From NCBI GenBank assembly GCA_018221025.1, contig JAAOXX010000019.1, positions 1 through 11,738 of the forward strand: a stretch of DNA of 11,738 bases. Direction: 5' to 3'. Source of the stretch: Candidatus Altarchaeota archaeon. Lineage in GTDB: Archaea > SpSt-1190. Made by a program: the position numbers and the translations under genes. The notes beneath the pieces are model-generated. The model worked only from the letters and a program-made list of their open reading frames with translations, was not told the DNA's origin and made no database searches. Below are positions 5,873 through 11,738 of this stretch, one piece after another (positions within the stretch are counted from its first letter, which is position 1; every line of letters begins with the position of its first letter).

Positions 5873-6811
5873 GTGTATGTACTCAGGGTTAAATCAAAAG
5901 ATGCGCAGTCAACTATTGAGTTATTGAAAGAGAAAGGTGACTATGACTTCTCAAGACGCATAGTTCGCGAAGATGATACTGTCTTCGTCCCCATCAATAA
6001 AGAACTCCCCGATTCAATCAAAAAGGAACTCCCCCTTACTTCACAGAAAAAAAGCCTCAAAGAGTTATTTGGAATTGGCTCATTCGATATTGTTGGGGAC
6101 ATAATTATTGTGTATATTCCAGACCGAATTTGGTCAAAGCGTTCGGATATTGGAAAACAAGCAAAAGCCTTGTATCCACGAATAAAAGCAGTCTTTGCAA
6201 AAAAAGGGGCGGTTAGTGGAGAATATCGGCTGCCTGAACTCGAATTAATCTATGGTGAGGGGTCTGAAACGATTCATAAGGAACGAGGACTGCGCTTTAA
6301 AACTGATGTAAAAAAAGCATATTTTTCTCCACGCCAAGGTTCTGAAAGGGAAAAACTGATAGATTATGTTGAACCCACTGACAGAGTAGCAGTCTTATTT
6401 GCAGGAATTGGTCCACTTCCGGTTTATTTTTCAAAACTAACCTCTGCTAAAGAAATTATTGCTGTTGAAGTAAATCCAGACGCTTTCCATTATCTTGAGG
6501 AAAACCTGAAACTCAATAAGTGCCGTAATGTTACGCCGGTTTGTGGCGACGTAAAAAAAATCTATCAAACTCTTGGTGACTTCGATTTAGTTGTGCTTCC
6601 TCTACCAAAAAGTTCAATTGATTTCCTGAAAGAAGTTGACTATATTTTGAAACCAGATGGACGTGCTATATTTTATGTTGCATCCAATGAAAAAAACCTC
6701 CTAGACAAAATTAAAAAAATTGAAACCAAATTTGTTGTGAGCGAGGTAAGAAAAGAAATTGAGATTTCTCCGGGCGAGTTTAGGTTTGTAATTCAAGTTA
6801 GGCGATTGTGA
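5873..6811 (+). CDS. Trm5-like tRNA (guanine37-N1)-methyltransferase family protein
   Basis: Expected to methylate N1 of G37 next to the anticodon (Trm5), a modification that prevents frameshifting. The 312-residue product has the Trm5 layout. An N-terminal region is followed by the middle domain with IVGDI (73-77) and the PxI..VFAKKG segment. Then come FSPRQGSER (151-159, usually SPRL..ER), the SAM loop FAGIGP (176-181), VEVNP (198-202) and the Rossmann core. Two usual residues differ. The Asp of DMFAG-type motif I is Leu175, and the NLP-type motif after strand 4 reads LPLP (242-245) with Pro at the Asn position. Activity or position may therefore differ from standard Trm5. The frame is open to TTG 5834, but that lies on the wrong side of the promoter. 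GTG 5873 is chosen, with TTG 5870 possible. The stop overlaps the truA start. Confidence 0.85.
   Translation: MYVLRVKSKDAQSTIELLKEKGDYDFSRRIVREDDTVFVPINKELPDSIKKELPLTSQKKSLKELFGIGSFDIVGDIIIVYIPDRIWSKRSDIGKQAKALYPRIKAVFAKKGAVSGEYRLPELELIYGEGSETIHKERGLRFKTDVKKAYFSPRQGSEREKLIDYVEPTDRVAVLFAGIGPLPVYFSKLTSAKEIIAVEVNPDAFHYLEENLKLNKCRNVTPVCGDVKKIYQTLGDFDLVVLPLPKSSIDFLKEVDYILKPDGRAIFYVASNEKNLLDKIKKIETKFVVSEVRKEIEISPGEFRFVIQVRRL
6801..6805 (+). promoter_or_regulatory. Possible ribosome binding site of truA
   Basis: GGCGA ends 5 bases before ATG 6811, the same register as the rbr and pepA sites, with one mismatch to GGTGA. It lies inside the last codons of the Trm5-like gene and favours ATG 6811 over GTG 6808. 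Confidence 0.4.
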
Positions 6812-7449
6812 TGTGGTTATACAAAGTTGCATACGTGGGTTGGATGTTTAAGGGTAGTCAAATTCAACCCAGTAGTCAACACACAGTTGAAGGGGAACTT
6901 CATCGTGTAATGGGTGGACGCTGTAGGCTGAGTTCAAGAACTGATGCGGGTGTGTCCGCCAAGGGAAATATTCTTTTGAGTGAAGACAAACTTCAAGTGG
7001 GAAAAATCAATAACAAACTAAGTGGTGTTAAAATCTGGGCTGAATCAGAAGTCTCCGAGTTTCCGGAAGTAAAACATCGCCACTACCGTTATTTTATTGT
7101 GAACAAGATTTCAAAAAAAGAACTTATCCCACTCCTGAAATTTAATGGAACTCACGATTTCAAAGACCTTACCCGTTCCAGAAAAGATACAGTTCGAACT
7201 GTCAGTGTTAAGCTTGGAAAAAACTATATTGACTTTTTTTCAAAAGGATTCTTATGGAATCAAATTCGAAGAATGGTTGGAACACTTAGTGGAAGAACTG
7301 CGCCACCAGAACCACTTGTGCTTTTGGATATAGTTTTCAAGGAAGAACCCACATGGAAATACTACCCTAAATGGCTTGCTGGCTTCGAAAAACAACAAAA
7401 AGACTTTTTGGCTAAGTCATTAGTTTTAGGAACGTTCATTATTCGGTAG
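6811..7449 (+). CDS. truA: tRNA pseudouridine synthase TruA family, compact form
   Basis: Isomerises uridine to pseudouridine in the anticodon stem-loop (positions 38-40 in the family); cytoplasmic. The product has 212 residues. Seen in order are YxGWxFKGSQ-like (8-17), TVEGEL (25-30), the catalytic loop SSRTDAGVSAKG with Asp45 (family GRTDAGVHA), HYRYF, GTHDF, and NQIRRMVG near the C-terminus (family MVRxIVG). It is roughly 50 residues shorter than bacterial TruA (about 265). The main loss is between the YRYF strand and GTHDF, where other TruAs carry an extra segment. The ATG overlaps the preceding TGA by one base (TGATG), so it is translationally coupled to the Trm5-like gene; both modify the tRNA anticodon arm. 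Confidence 0.92.
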   Translation: MWLYKVAYVGWMFKGSQIQPSSQHTVEGELHRVMGGRCRLSSRTDAGVSAKGNILLSEDKLQVGKINNKLSGVKIWAESEVSEFPEVKHRHYRYFIVNKISKKELIPLLKFNGTHDFKDLTRSRKDTVRTVSVKLGKNYIDFFSKGFLWNQIRRMVGTLSGRTAPPEPLVLLDIVFKEEPTWKYYPKWLAGFEKQQKDFLAKSLVLGTFIIR

Positions 7450-7450
7450 A

Positions 7451-7458
7451 TTTTTAAG
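7451..7458 (+). promoter_or_regulatory. TATA box of the metallophosphoesterase gene
   Basis: TTTTTAAG begins one base after the truA TAG and ends 19 bases before ATG 7478. Position and form match the other boxes of the window; the T5 run may double as a terminator for truA. Confidence 0.55.
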
Positions 7459-7477
7459 TTGCAGATACAAGTGTTAT

Positions 7478-8548
7478 ATGCCCGGACAAAAAGTTCTAAT
7501 TTTAGGTGATTCCCATGGCAGTCTTCCGGATTTTTCATACCTACATGAACACTATAGGGGTAAAATTGACCTCGCAATTCATCTGGGTGACCTAGTCGAC
7601 GTATGCGGAAGATACTCAGACCGCCAAATATTTCTTAAAGCTCTTTCTGATGAGATTGAAAAACTAAAGCCATCTACATTTGTTATTGTTCCTGGAAATC
7701 ATGATGATAAATGTGATAAGTTTGAACGTCGCTATATGCATTTTTCTAATGGACGATTTGAACGACGTAGAGAAAAATTAAAGGGACAAATACGCGAGAC
7801 AAAAGAAAAGTCTTTCATTAATGGATTAGATACTCACCCAAGTAAAATTAAACCAACTATTGATACACTTCAGGAGATTGGAGTCATGGCTGATTACACA
7901 TTTATTTCTGAGTCGGGGAGAACTCTCTCTGTCGATGGTCCTTGGGAAGACTTTACTGAGTGGGGTTGGTTTGAAAACTTGGGCGATGAACAGTATGATA
8001 TGTATATCACTTGGTCGAAGGAAGGTCTCGAGGAAAATCACACACCCCCCGAAGAGATAGGGCCGCCAAGACGAACATACCTCCTATCTCATCATAACTG
8101 TACCCAGTCATTTAATCCCCGATATTCTGGATATTATCATGGACATAGCCATCATGTTTACAAAAACGGTGAGAAGATTTCAACAGGATATTTCATTAGA
8201 AAAAATAAGCGTTGGGTTTTTATGAAATCCTTTGATTATGTGTTTGATAATCAAAAAATTAAGGAGGTTGAGGATTCAAGAGAGTATAAACGAAACACAC
8301 CTGGAATTTACTTTTTCCTCAATAGAACTGGTGATAAATCCAGACGAAATAGACGATACCAGAAGGCACGACTCGAAATTATGCCTGGAATTGAACAAGA
8401 TTGGATGCTTCTTGACCATGAGAAACAGTCAATTATTTACAGTAGTACTGAAAAAACCGAAGTTCATACCATATCAATTCCCAATCTGTTCGCAAAATTA
8501 TGTGGAAAAATTGGAGAACACTCAAACCAGTATTCACTCGTAATTTAG
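7478..8548 (+). CDS. Calcineurin-like metallophosphoesterase with uncharacterised C-terminal extension
   Basis: A predicted two-metal phosphoesterase of 356 residues with all family motifs: GDSHG (Asp11, His13), GDLVD (Asp38), GNHDD (Asn74, His75), SHH (His205) and HGHSHH (His221, His223). About 130 residues lie between GNHD and the SHH motif. They include a Lys/Arg-rich stretch (84-110) and an aromatic, acidic stretch (155-185). About 110 residues follow the catalytic core (from about 245) and show no domain I recognise. No signal peptide or membrane segment is visible, so it should be cytoplasmic. The substrate could be a nucleotide, nucleic acid or phosphoprotein; the sequence does not decide. 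It has its own TATA box and a leaderless ATG, and its TAG overlaps the rpoK stop codon on the opposite strand. Confidence 0.9.
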   Translation: MPGQKVLILGDSHGSLPDFSYLHEHYRGKIDLAIHLGDLVDVCGRYSDRQIFLKALSDEIEKLKPSTFVIVPGNHDDKCDKFERRYMHFSNGRFERRREKLKGQIRETKEKSFINGLDTHPSKIKPTIDTLQEIGVMADYTFISESGRTLSVDGPWEDFTEWGWFENLGDEQYDMYITWSKEGLEENHTPPEEIGPPRRTYLLSHHNCTQSFNPRYSGYYHGHSHHVYKNGEKISTGYFIRKNKRWVFMKSFDYVFDNQKIKEVEDSREYKRNTPGIYFFLNRTGDKSRRNRRYQKARLEIMPGIEQDWMLLDHEKQSIIYSSTEKTEVHTISIPNLFAKLCGKIGEHSNQYSLVI

Positions 8549-8754
8549 TTGGGTGATACTACTTCGGTTTTCCCATGACCAATTTTTCGTATAATAACCA
8601 TAGGAACTACCTTTTTCTTGAGTTCATATCGTGCAACGCTTATTGTGTCCCTCTTATCGACACTCTTAGGGAGTTTTACTAAAACTGGTGCGCCTAATGA
8701 GAGCTGCAATGCCCTTGCACCAAGAATACGTGCAAATTCAAATCTGGTTATCAT
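8545..8754 (-). CDS. rpoK: DNA-directed RNA polymerase subunit K (RpoK, Rpb6/omega homologue)
   Basis: A small subunit that stabilises assembly of the RNA polymerase catalytic core. The 69-residue protein opens directly on the family signature: TRFEFARILGARALQLS (3-19), followed by GAPVLVKL (21-28). ELKKKVVPMVIIRK (44-57) matches the family's ELKxGxxPxxIRR. It lacks the long acidic N-terminal tail of eukaryotic Rpb6, as archaeal K does. Compared with the common archaeal length of about 55-60, it carries a few extra residues in the KSVDKRD region and after the RK motif. It is downstream of glyS by 21 bases but has its own TATA box overlapping the glyS stop. It is convergent with the metallophosphoesterase gene, sharing 4 bases. 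Confidence 0.94.
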   Translation of the reverse strand: MITRFEFARILGARALQLSLGAPVLVKLPKSVDKRDTISVARYELKKKVVPMVIIRKIGHGKTEVVSPN

Positions 8755-8774
8755 AACTTGGTCATTTTGATAAG

Positions 8775-8780
8775 TTTAAA
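8775..8780 (-). promoter_or_regulatory. TATA box of rpoK
   Basis: TTTAAA on the minus strand, 20 bases before ATG 8754, overlapping the glyS TAA stop (8776-8778). Confidence 0.6.
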
Positions 8781-10215
8781 AGCTTTCACTAAGTTTTTGA
8801 GAGAGTTTACCAATTTTGACTCTTTCTTGATTCATACTGTCTCTATGTCTCAAAGTGATGGTGTCGTCTTCAAGAGTTTGTCCATCAATAGTTATACAGA
8901 AAGGTGTACCAATTGAATCTTGTCGTCTATACCTTCTTCCAATTGAACCCTTGTCGTCATAGAATGCTCTGAACTCATTTGATAGTTGATTGAAAACTTC
9001 CATCGATTTTTCCGGCATACTTTCCTTATTGACCAATGGAAAAACTGCAACTTGAACTGGTGCAATTTTTGGATTTAGTTTTAGAGTTTGTCTCTCGTCA
9101 TCTCTGTGCCACGCGTCAATTAACAATGCCATTACTAATCTATCAACCCCAAAACTTGGCTCCATTACAAATGGATAAACTCTCTCGTCTCCATCGAGTA
9201 CACTCAAATCATTCCCACTGAATTTGGAATGCTGCTTCAAATCAAAATCGGCCCTATTGGATATTCCAACCATTTCTTTCCAACCAAATGGATAGTTGTA
9301 ATCTATGTCCCACGTGTCCTTTGCATAATGGCTTAACTCATCCTTAGTGTGTTGCCGCAGTCTAAGATTTTCTAAACGAAGTCCCAAATCTACGAGGAAT
9401 TTCATACTATGAGCTATCCAATACACATGCCATTCACTCGTTAGTTTTAGTAATTCTGAAATCTTGGTTTTTTTGTGGGGTTCTTTCTTTTCTTGAGCAC
9501 TTCGTGTCCAAACAGTCACTTCCATTTTTGGTAATGTTTCCGTTGGTTTTGAATTCTTGTTGAAGAAATATTCAATTTCCATTTGTTCAAACTCTCGCCC
9601 CCTAAATACAAAATTTCTTGGACTTATCTCGTTTCTAAATGAGCGTCCGATTTGTGCAATTCCAAAAGGTAATTTTCCTCGGCTCGATTTGAAAATTCGC
9701 GGAAAATCAACAAACATTACCTGTGCCGTTTCTGGTCGGAGATATGCAGTATTTCCTTGTACTGCACCCACCTCTGTTGAAAACATTAAATTGAAATATC
9801 TTGGGTCAATTAATTCCCCTCCACATTTTTGACAGTCTATGTCATGCTCCCTCATTATTCGCCCTAAGTCTTTCAAAACTAATCCTTCAACATTCATCTT
9901 GAGTTTGGTTTCAACTAGCTGGTCGGCTCTAAATCGCATCTTGCATTTTTTACACTCAACAAGGGGGTCTTGAAATGCTTGAATGTGTCCGCTTGCTTCC
10001 CATACTTTGGGGTGAGTTATTATGCAGCCATCCATACCGACGACTTCGCGTCTACTGACAAAACGGTTCCACCATTCTTGCTTTACCGCGCGCTTTATTT
10101 CTACTCCTAATGGTCCGTAATCAAAGAATCCTGCAAAACTACCATACATTTCTGCTGTTGGAAATATAATTGCCTTATCTACAAGGAATTTCTGGAGTTC
10201 TGCTAACTTGACCAT
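8776..10215 (-). CDS. glyS: Glycyl-tRNA synthetase, archaeal/eukaryotic alpha2 type
   Basis: Charges tRNA-Gly with glycine; class II synthetase, cytoplasmic homodimer in this family. The 479-residue product has the class II core. The N-terminal segment includes FDYGPLG (31-37). A probable zinc site has CxxC pairs at 88/91 and 128/131. RPET (160-163) precedes motif 2 (GRSFRNEISPR, 190-200), then GREFEQMEIE (206-215), and motif 3 is MEPSFGVDRL (351-360). The anticodon-binding domain begins around 385. It is shorter than many archaeal and eukaryotic forms. The frame is open to ATG 10263, which would add 16 residues; ATG 10215 is preferred because an AT-rich promoter element lies 20-30 bases before it and the extension would cover the shared promoter. 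Divergent from tmcA. Confidence 0.96.
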   Translation of the reverse strand: MVKLAELQKFLVDKAIIFPTAEMYGSFAGFFDYGPLGVEIKRAVKQEWWNRFVSRREVVGMDGCIITHPKVWEASGHIQAFQDPLVECKKCKMRFRADQLVETKLKMNVEGLVLKDLGRIMREHDIDCQKCGGELIDPRYFNLMFSTEVGAVQGNTAYLRPETAQVMFVDFPRIFKSSRGKLPFGIAQIGRSFRNEISPRNFVFRGREFEQMEIEYFFNKNSKPTETLPKMEVTVWTRSAQEKKEPHKKTKISELLKLTSEWHVYWIAHSMKFLVDLGLRLENLRLRQHTKDELSHYAKDTWDIDYNYPFGWKEMVGISNRADFDLKQHSKFSGNDLSVLDGDERVYPFVMEPSFGVDRLVMALLIDAWHRDDERQTLKLNPKIAPVQVAVFPLVNKESMPEKSMEVFNQLSNEFRAFYDDKGSIGRRYRRQDSIGTPFCITIDGQTLEDDTITLRHRDSMNQERVKIGKLSQKLSESF

Positions 10216-10233
10216 AGGAAGAACGTGCTTCCG

Positions 10234-10245
10234 TAAATATAAAAA
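10234..10245. promoter_or_regulatory. Shared bidirectional TATA element, glyS / tmcA
   Basis: A 12-base AT block, TAAATATAAAAA on plus and TTTTTATATTTA on minus, is the only such block between the divergent starts. It lies 18-30 bases from ATG 10215 of glyS and 21-33 bases from GTG 10267 of tmcA, so a single element can serve both directions with little or no leader. Confidence 0.5.
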
Positions 10246-10266
10246 CCCTCTTTTCCATGTCATTCT

Positions 10267-11738
10267 GTGTTTGGTGCTGTGGTCGCGCAGGCGAGAGCCG
10301 CTAATCAGCGGAGAATGATTGTCACAGATGACAAGAAAGAGGCTATTAGATGGGCCTCTAAACTCAAGGGTTTGCAGGTTGGTTGGGACTCGTTGAGACT
10401 TTCAGGATTTAGATTCTTATTACTCAGTGATTCAAAAAAAGTTTTGGGGGAAACCTATGACAATTTAGTTTTAGACTTACGGGGTTCTTTTTCTGCAAAT
10501 GATATTGGGCGGATTATTCCCACAGTAAAAGGCGGAGGCGTAATTATTATTCTTACTCCACCATTTGAGACATGGGCGCTTTCCAACTTGAAGTATCATG
10601 AGAGGCTGGCAGTTCCTCCATACACTGTAAAAGATTGCAAGCATTTTTTTATCCCGCGTATAATTAGAAAATTCTATGAACACGAAGGAATTTGGATTCA
10701 TCGCAAAGGCTTGTGGGAGAAGGAGTCTCTTGAGATTTTATCTGAAAAATCAAAGAAACCCAGAGTCCCTGCCAATGCAATACGAGTAATATATGACCTT
10801 GCAAAGTCTCAAGACCAAGTTGACTTTTTGAGTGAAATGGAAAAACCAAAACAAGTGACTGTTCTTACTGCTAATAGGGGAAGAGGAAAGAGTGCTGCAC
10901 TTGGGCTTCATGTAGCCGCCTTCCGTGGCATTAGAGACAGAAAAACCGAGGTCGTTGTCGTAGCCCCGTCACGAGACGGGGTAAAAACAGTCTTTGAATT
11001 TATTGAGAAAGGGCTTGATGCTCTTAATATTCCATATGGTTACAAAAATGGAATTCTGCTTGGGAAAAAAATCAAAGTTGTTTTTGAAGAACCAGAGGCT
11101 TCCCTTGCAAGAAAAGCAGACTTATTTGTTGTTGATGAGGCGGCAGGGATTCCGTTCTCAATTCTCCAAAAACTCTCAGCGAAAGAAAATGTAGTGTTCA
11201 GTACTACGGTTCACGGGTATGAAGGTGCAGGCAGAGTATTTTCAATGAGGTTCCTTAGTTCATTGAAGAAAAAAGGTTACAAACACTTGGAAATGGATAC
11301 ACCCATTCGTTATTCCGATGGTGACCCAATTGAGGGTTGGTTATTTGACCTGCTGCTTTTGGATGCCGAGCCTCCACCAGTTAAGGCAATTAAACAACTT
11401 GAATTCAATTCACCCACTCACAAGGAATTATTTAGTGATGAAAAACTATTAACTTCGGTTTTTGGTCTCCTCGTTTCTGCCCACTATAAAAATTCTCCGC
11501 GGGACTTGCAAACACTTGCGGATGCCCCACACCACCAGATTTTTACAACTTATTCTGGAAAAGATTTAGTAGGGGTAGTTCAGACTGCAGAGGAGGGTGG
11601 ACTTACTGAATTACAGATTGATAAGATGATTAATGATAGACGACCAGAAGGAAATCTTGTTCCCGACATTCTTGCTAAACATTATGGTTTGCGGGAGTTT
11701 CCTAAACTCAAAGGGAGTAGAGTTGTTCGAATTGTTAC
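10267..11738 (+). CDS. tmcA: tRNA(Met) cytidine acetyltransferase TmcA / archaeal tRNA ac4C synthase (3' end outside window)
   Basis: Forms N4-acetylcytidine in RNA using acetyl-CoA and ATP hydrolysis. The frame is open for 490 codons and runs off the window edge. Order of parts: an N-terminal domain with an ARxxNQRRMIV start (about 10-20); an ATPase/helicase-like module with Walker A TANRGRGKS (201-209), Walker B VVDEAAG (288-294) and the STTVHGYEGAGR motif (312-323); and the start of the GNAT acetyltransferase region with GNLVPDILAKHYG and RVVRI at the edge. ATG 10315 would also be in frame, but the sequence from GTG 10267 to it fits the family N-terminus, so GTG 10267 is chosen (GTG 10279 possible). 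The first 16 codons are GC-rich (Ala, Arg, Gln) compared with the rest. Archaeal members act on tRNA and, in some thermophiles, on many RNAs; which applies here is unknown. Confidence 0.93.
   Translation, partial: MFGAVVAQARAANQRRMIVTDDKKEAIRWASKLKGLQVGWDSLRLSGFRFLLLSDSKKVLGETYDNLVLDLRGSFSANDIGRIIPTVKGGGVIIILTPPFETWALSNLKYHERLAVPPYTVKDCKHFFIPRIIRKFYEHEGIWIHRKGLWEKESLEILSEKSKKPRVPANAIRVIYDLAKSQDQVDFLSEMEKPKQVTVLTANRGRGKSAALGLHVAAFRGIRDRKTEVVVVAPSRDGVKTVFEFIEKGLDALNIPYGYKNGILLGKKIKVVFEEPEASLARKADLFVVDEAAGIPFSILQKLSAKENVVFSTTVHGYEGAGRVFSMRFLSSLKKKGYKHLEMDTPIRYSDGDPIEGWLFDLLLLDAEPPPVKAIKQLEFNSPTHKELFSDEKLLTSVFGLLVSAHYKNSPRDLQTLADAPHHQIFTTYSGKDLVGVVQTAEEGGLTELQIDKMINDRRPEGNLVPDILAKHYGLREFPKLKGSRVVRIV

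Noticed and set aside
7362..7577. Minus-strand frame across the truA / phosphoesterase junction
   Set aside because: It covers a promoter-sized spacer and the ends of two well-supported plus-strand genes and has no family-like features.
8545..8754. Small basic protein first considered as an Alba-like chromatin protein
   Set aside because: The TRFEFARILGARALQLS opening and GAPVLV segment are the signature of RNA polymerase subunit K.
10283..10311. Two GC-rich hairpins considered as a small RNA gene or structured leader
   Set aside because: The stretch is in frame with tmcA and translates to a family-like N-terminus from GTG 10267, so coding explains it best. The folding is kept only as a low-interest observation.
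10477..10849. Minus-strand frames opposite tmcA
   Set aside because: The plus strand is continuously open with TmcA motifs across this region; the opposite frames are short and motif-free.

Overview
The window comes from an AT-rich archaeal chromosome. The evidence is an RNA polymerase subunit K (archaeal RpoK/Rpb6-like), an archaeal/eukaryotic-type glycyl-tRNA synthetase, a Trm5-like tRNA methyltransferase, a TmcA tRNA acetyltransferase, and archaeal TATA-type promoters placed so that most transcripts would be leaderless. A rubrerythrin suggests an anaerobe or microaerophile. Several proteins are shorter or more divergent than their family norm (PGK, TruA, GlyRS), which fits a compact genome. 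The exact lineage cannot be decided from this sequence; a DPANN-like or streamlined euryarchaeal genome is possible.

Layout. From 74 to 5824 eight genes lie on the minus strand. In transcription order they are a HAD-like hydrolase, a CRM/YhbY RNA-binding protein, an M17 leucyl aminopeptidase, a UDP-GlcNAc 2-epimerase, a short phosphoglycerate kinase, an SPPY-type methyltransferase and a rubrerythrin; with the shared promoter region at 5825-5872 they abut a divergent plus-strand block of a Trm5-like methyltransferase, TruA and a metallophosphoesterase (5873-8548). The phosphoesterase meets rpoK tail to tail with overlapping stop codons, rpoK lies downstream of glyS (both minus, 8545-10215), and tmcA runs off the right edge on the plus strand from 10267. 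(The minus block holds seven proteins plus their promoter elements; no other gene was found in it.) No stretch over 300 bases lacks a gene.

How it works together. Much of the content concerns RNA and translation: GlyRS, Trm5-like, TruA, TmcA, the CRM protein and RNA polymerase K; the SPPY methyltransferase may also act on rRNA rather than DNA. PGK (central carbon metabolism), WecB (surface glycan precursor), aminopeptidase and rubrerythrin are housekeeping neighbours. No CRISPR array, insertion sequence, tRNA, rRNA or recognisable defence system was seen.

The most striking signal is regulatory. Five minus-strand genes (HAD, CRM, wecB, pgk, rpoK) carry a TTTAAA box with exactly 20 bases between box and start codon, and others have an AT element at nearly the same place. 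The two divergent pairs appear to share one AT-rich element each. By contrast, genes that abut or overlap the gene before them (rbr, pepA, truA) have a GTGA/GCGA Shine-Dalgarno-like motif ending exactly 5 bases before ATG.
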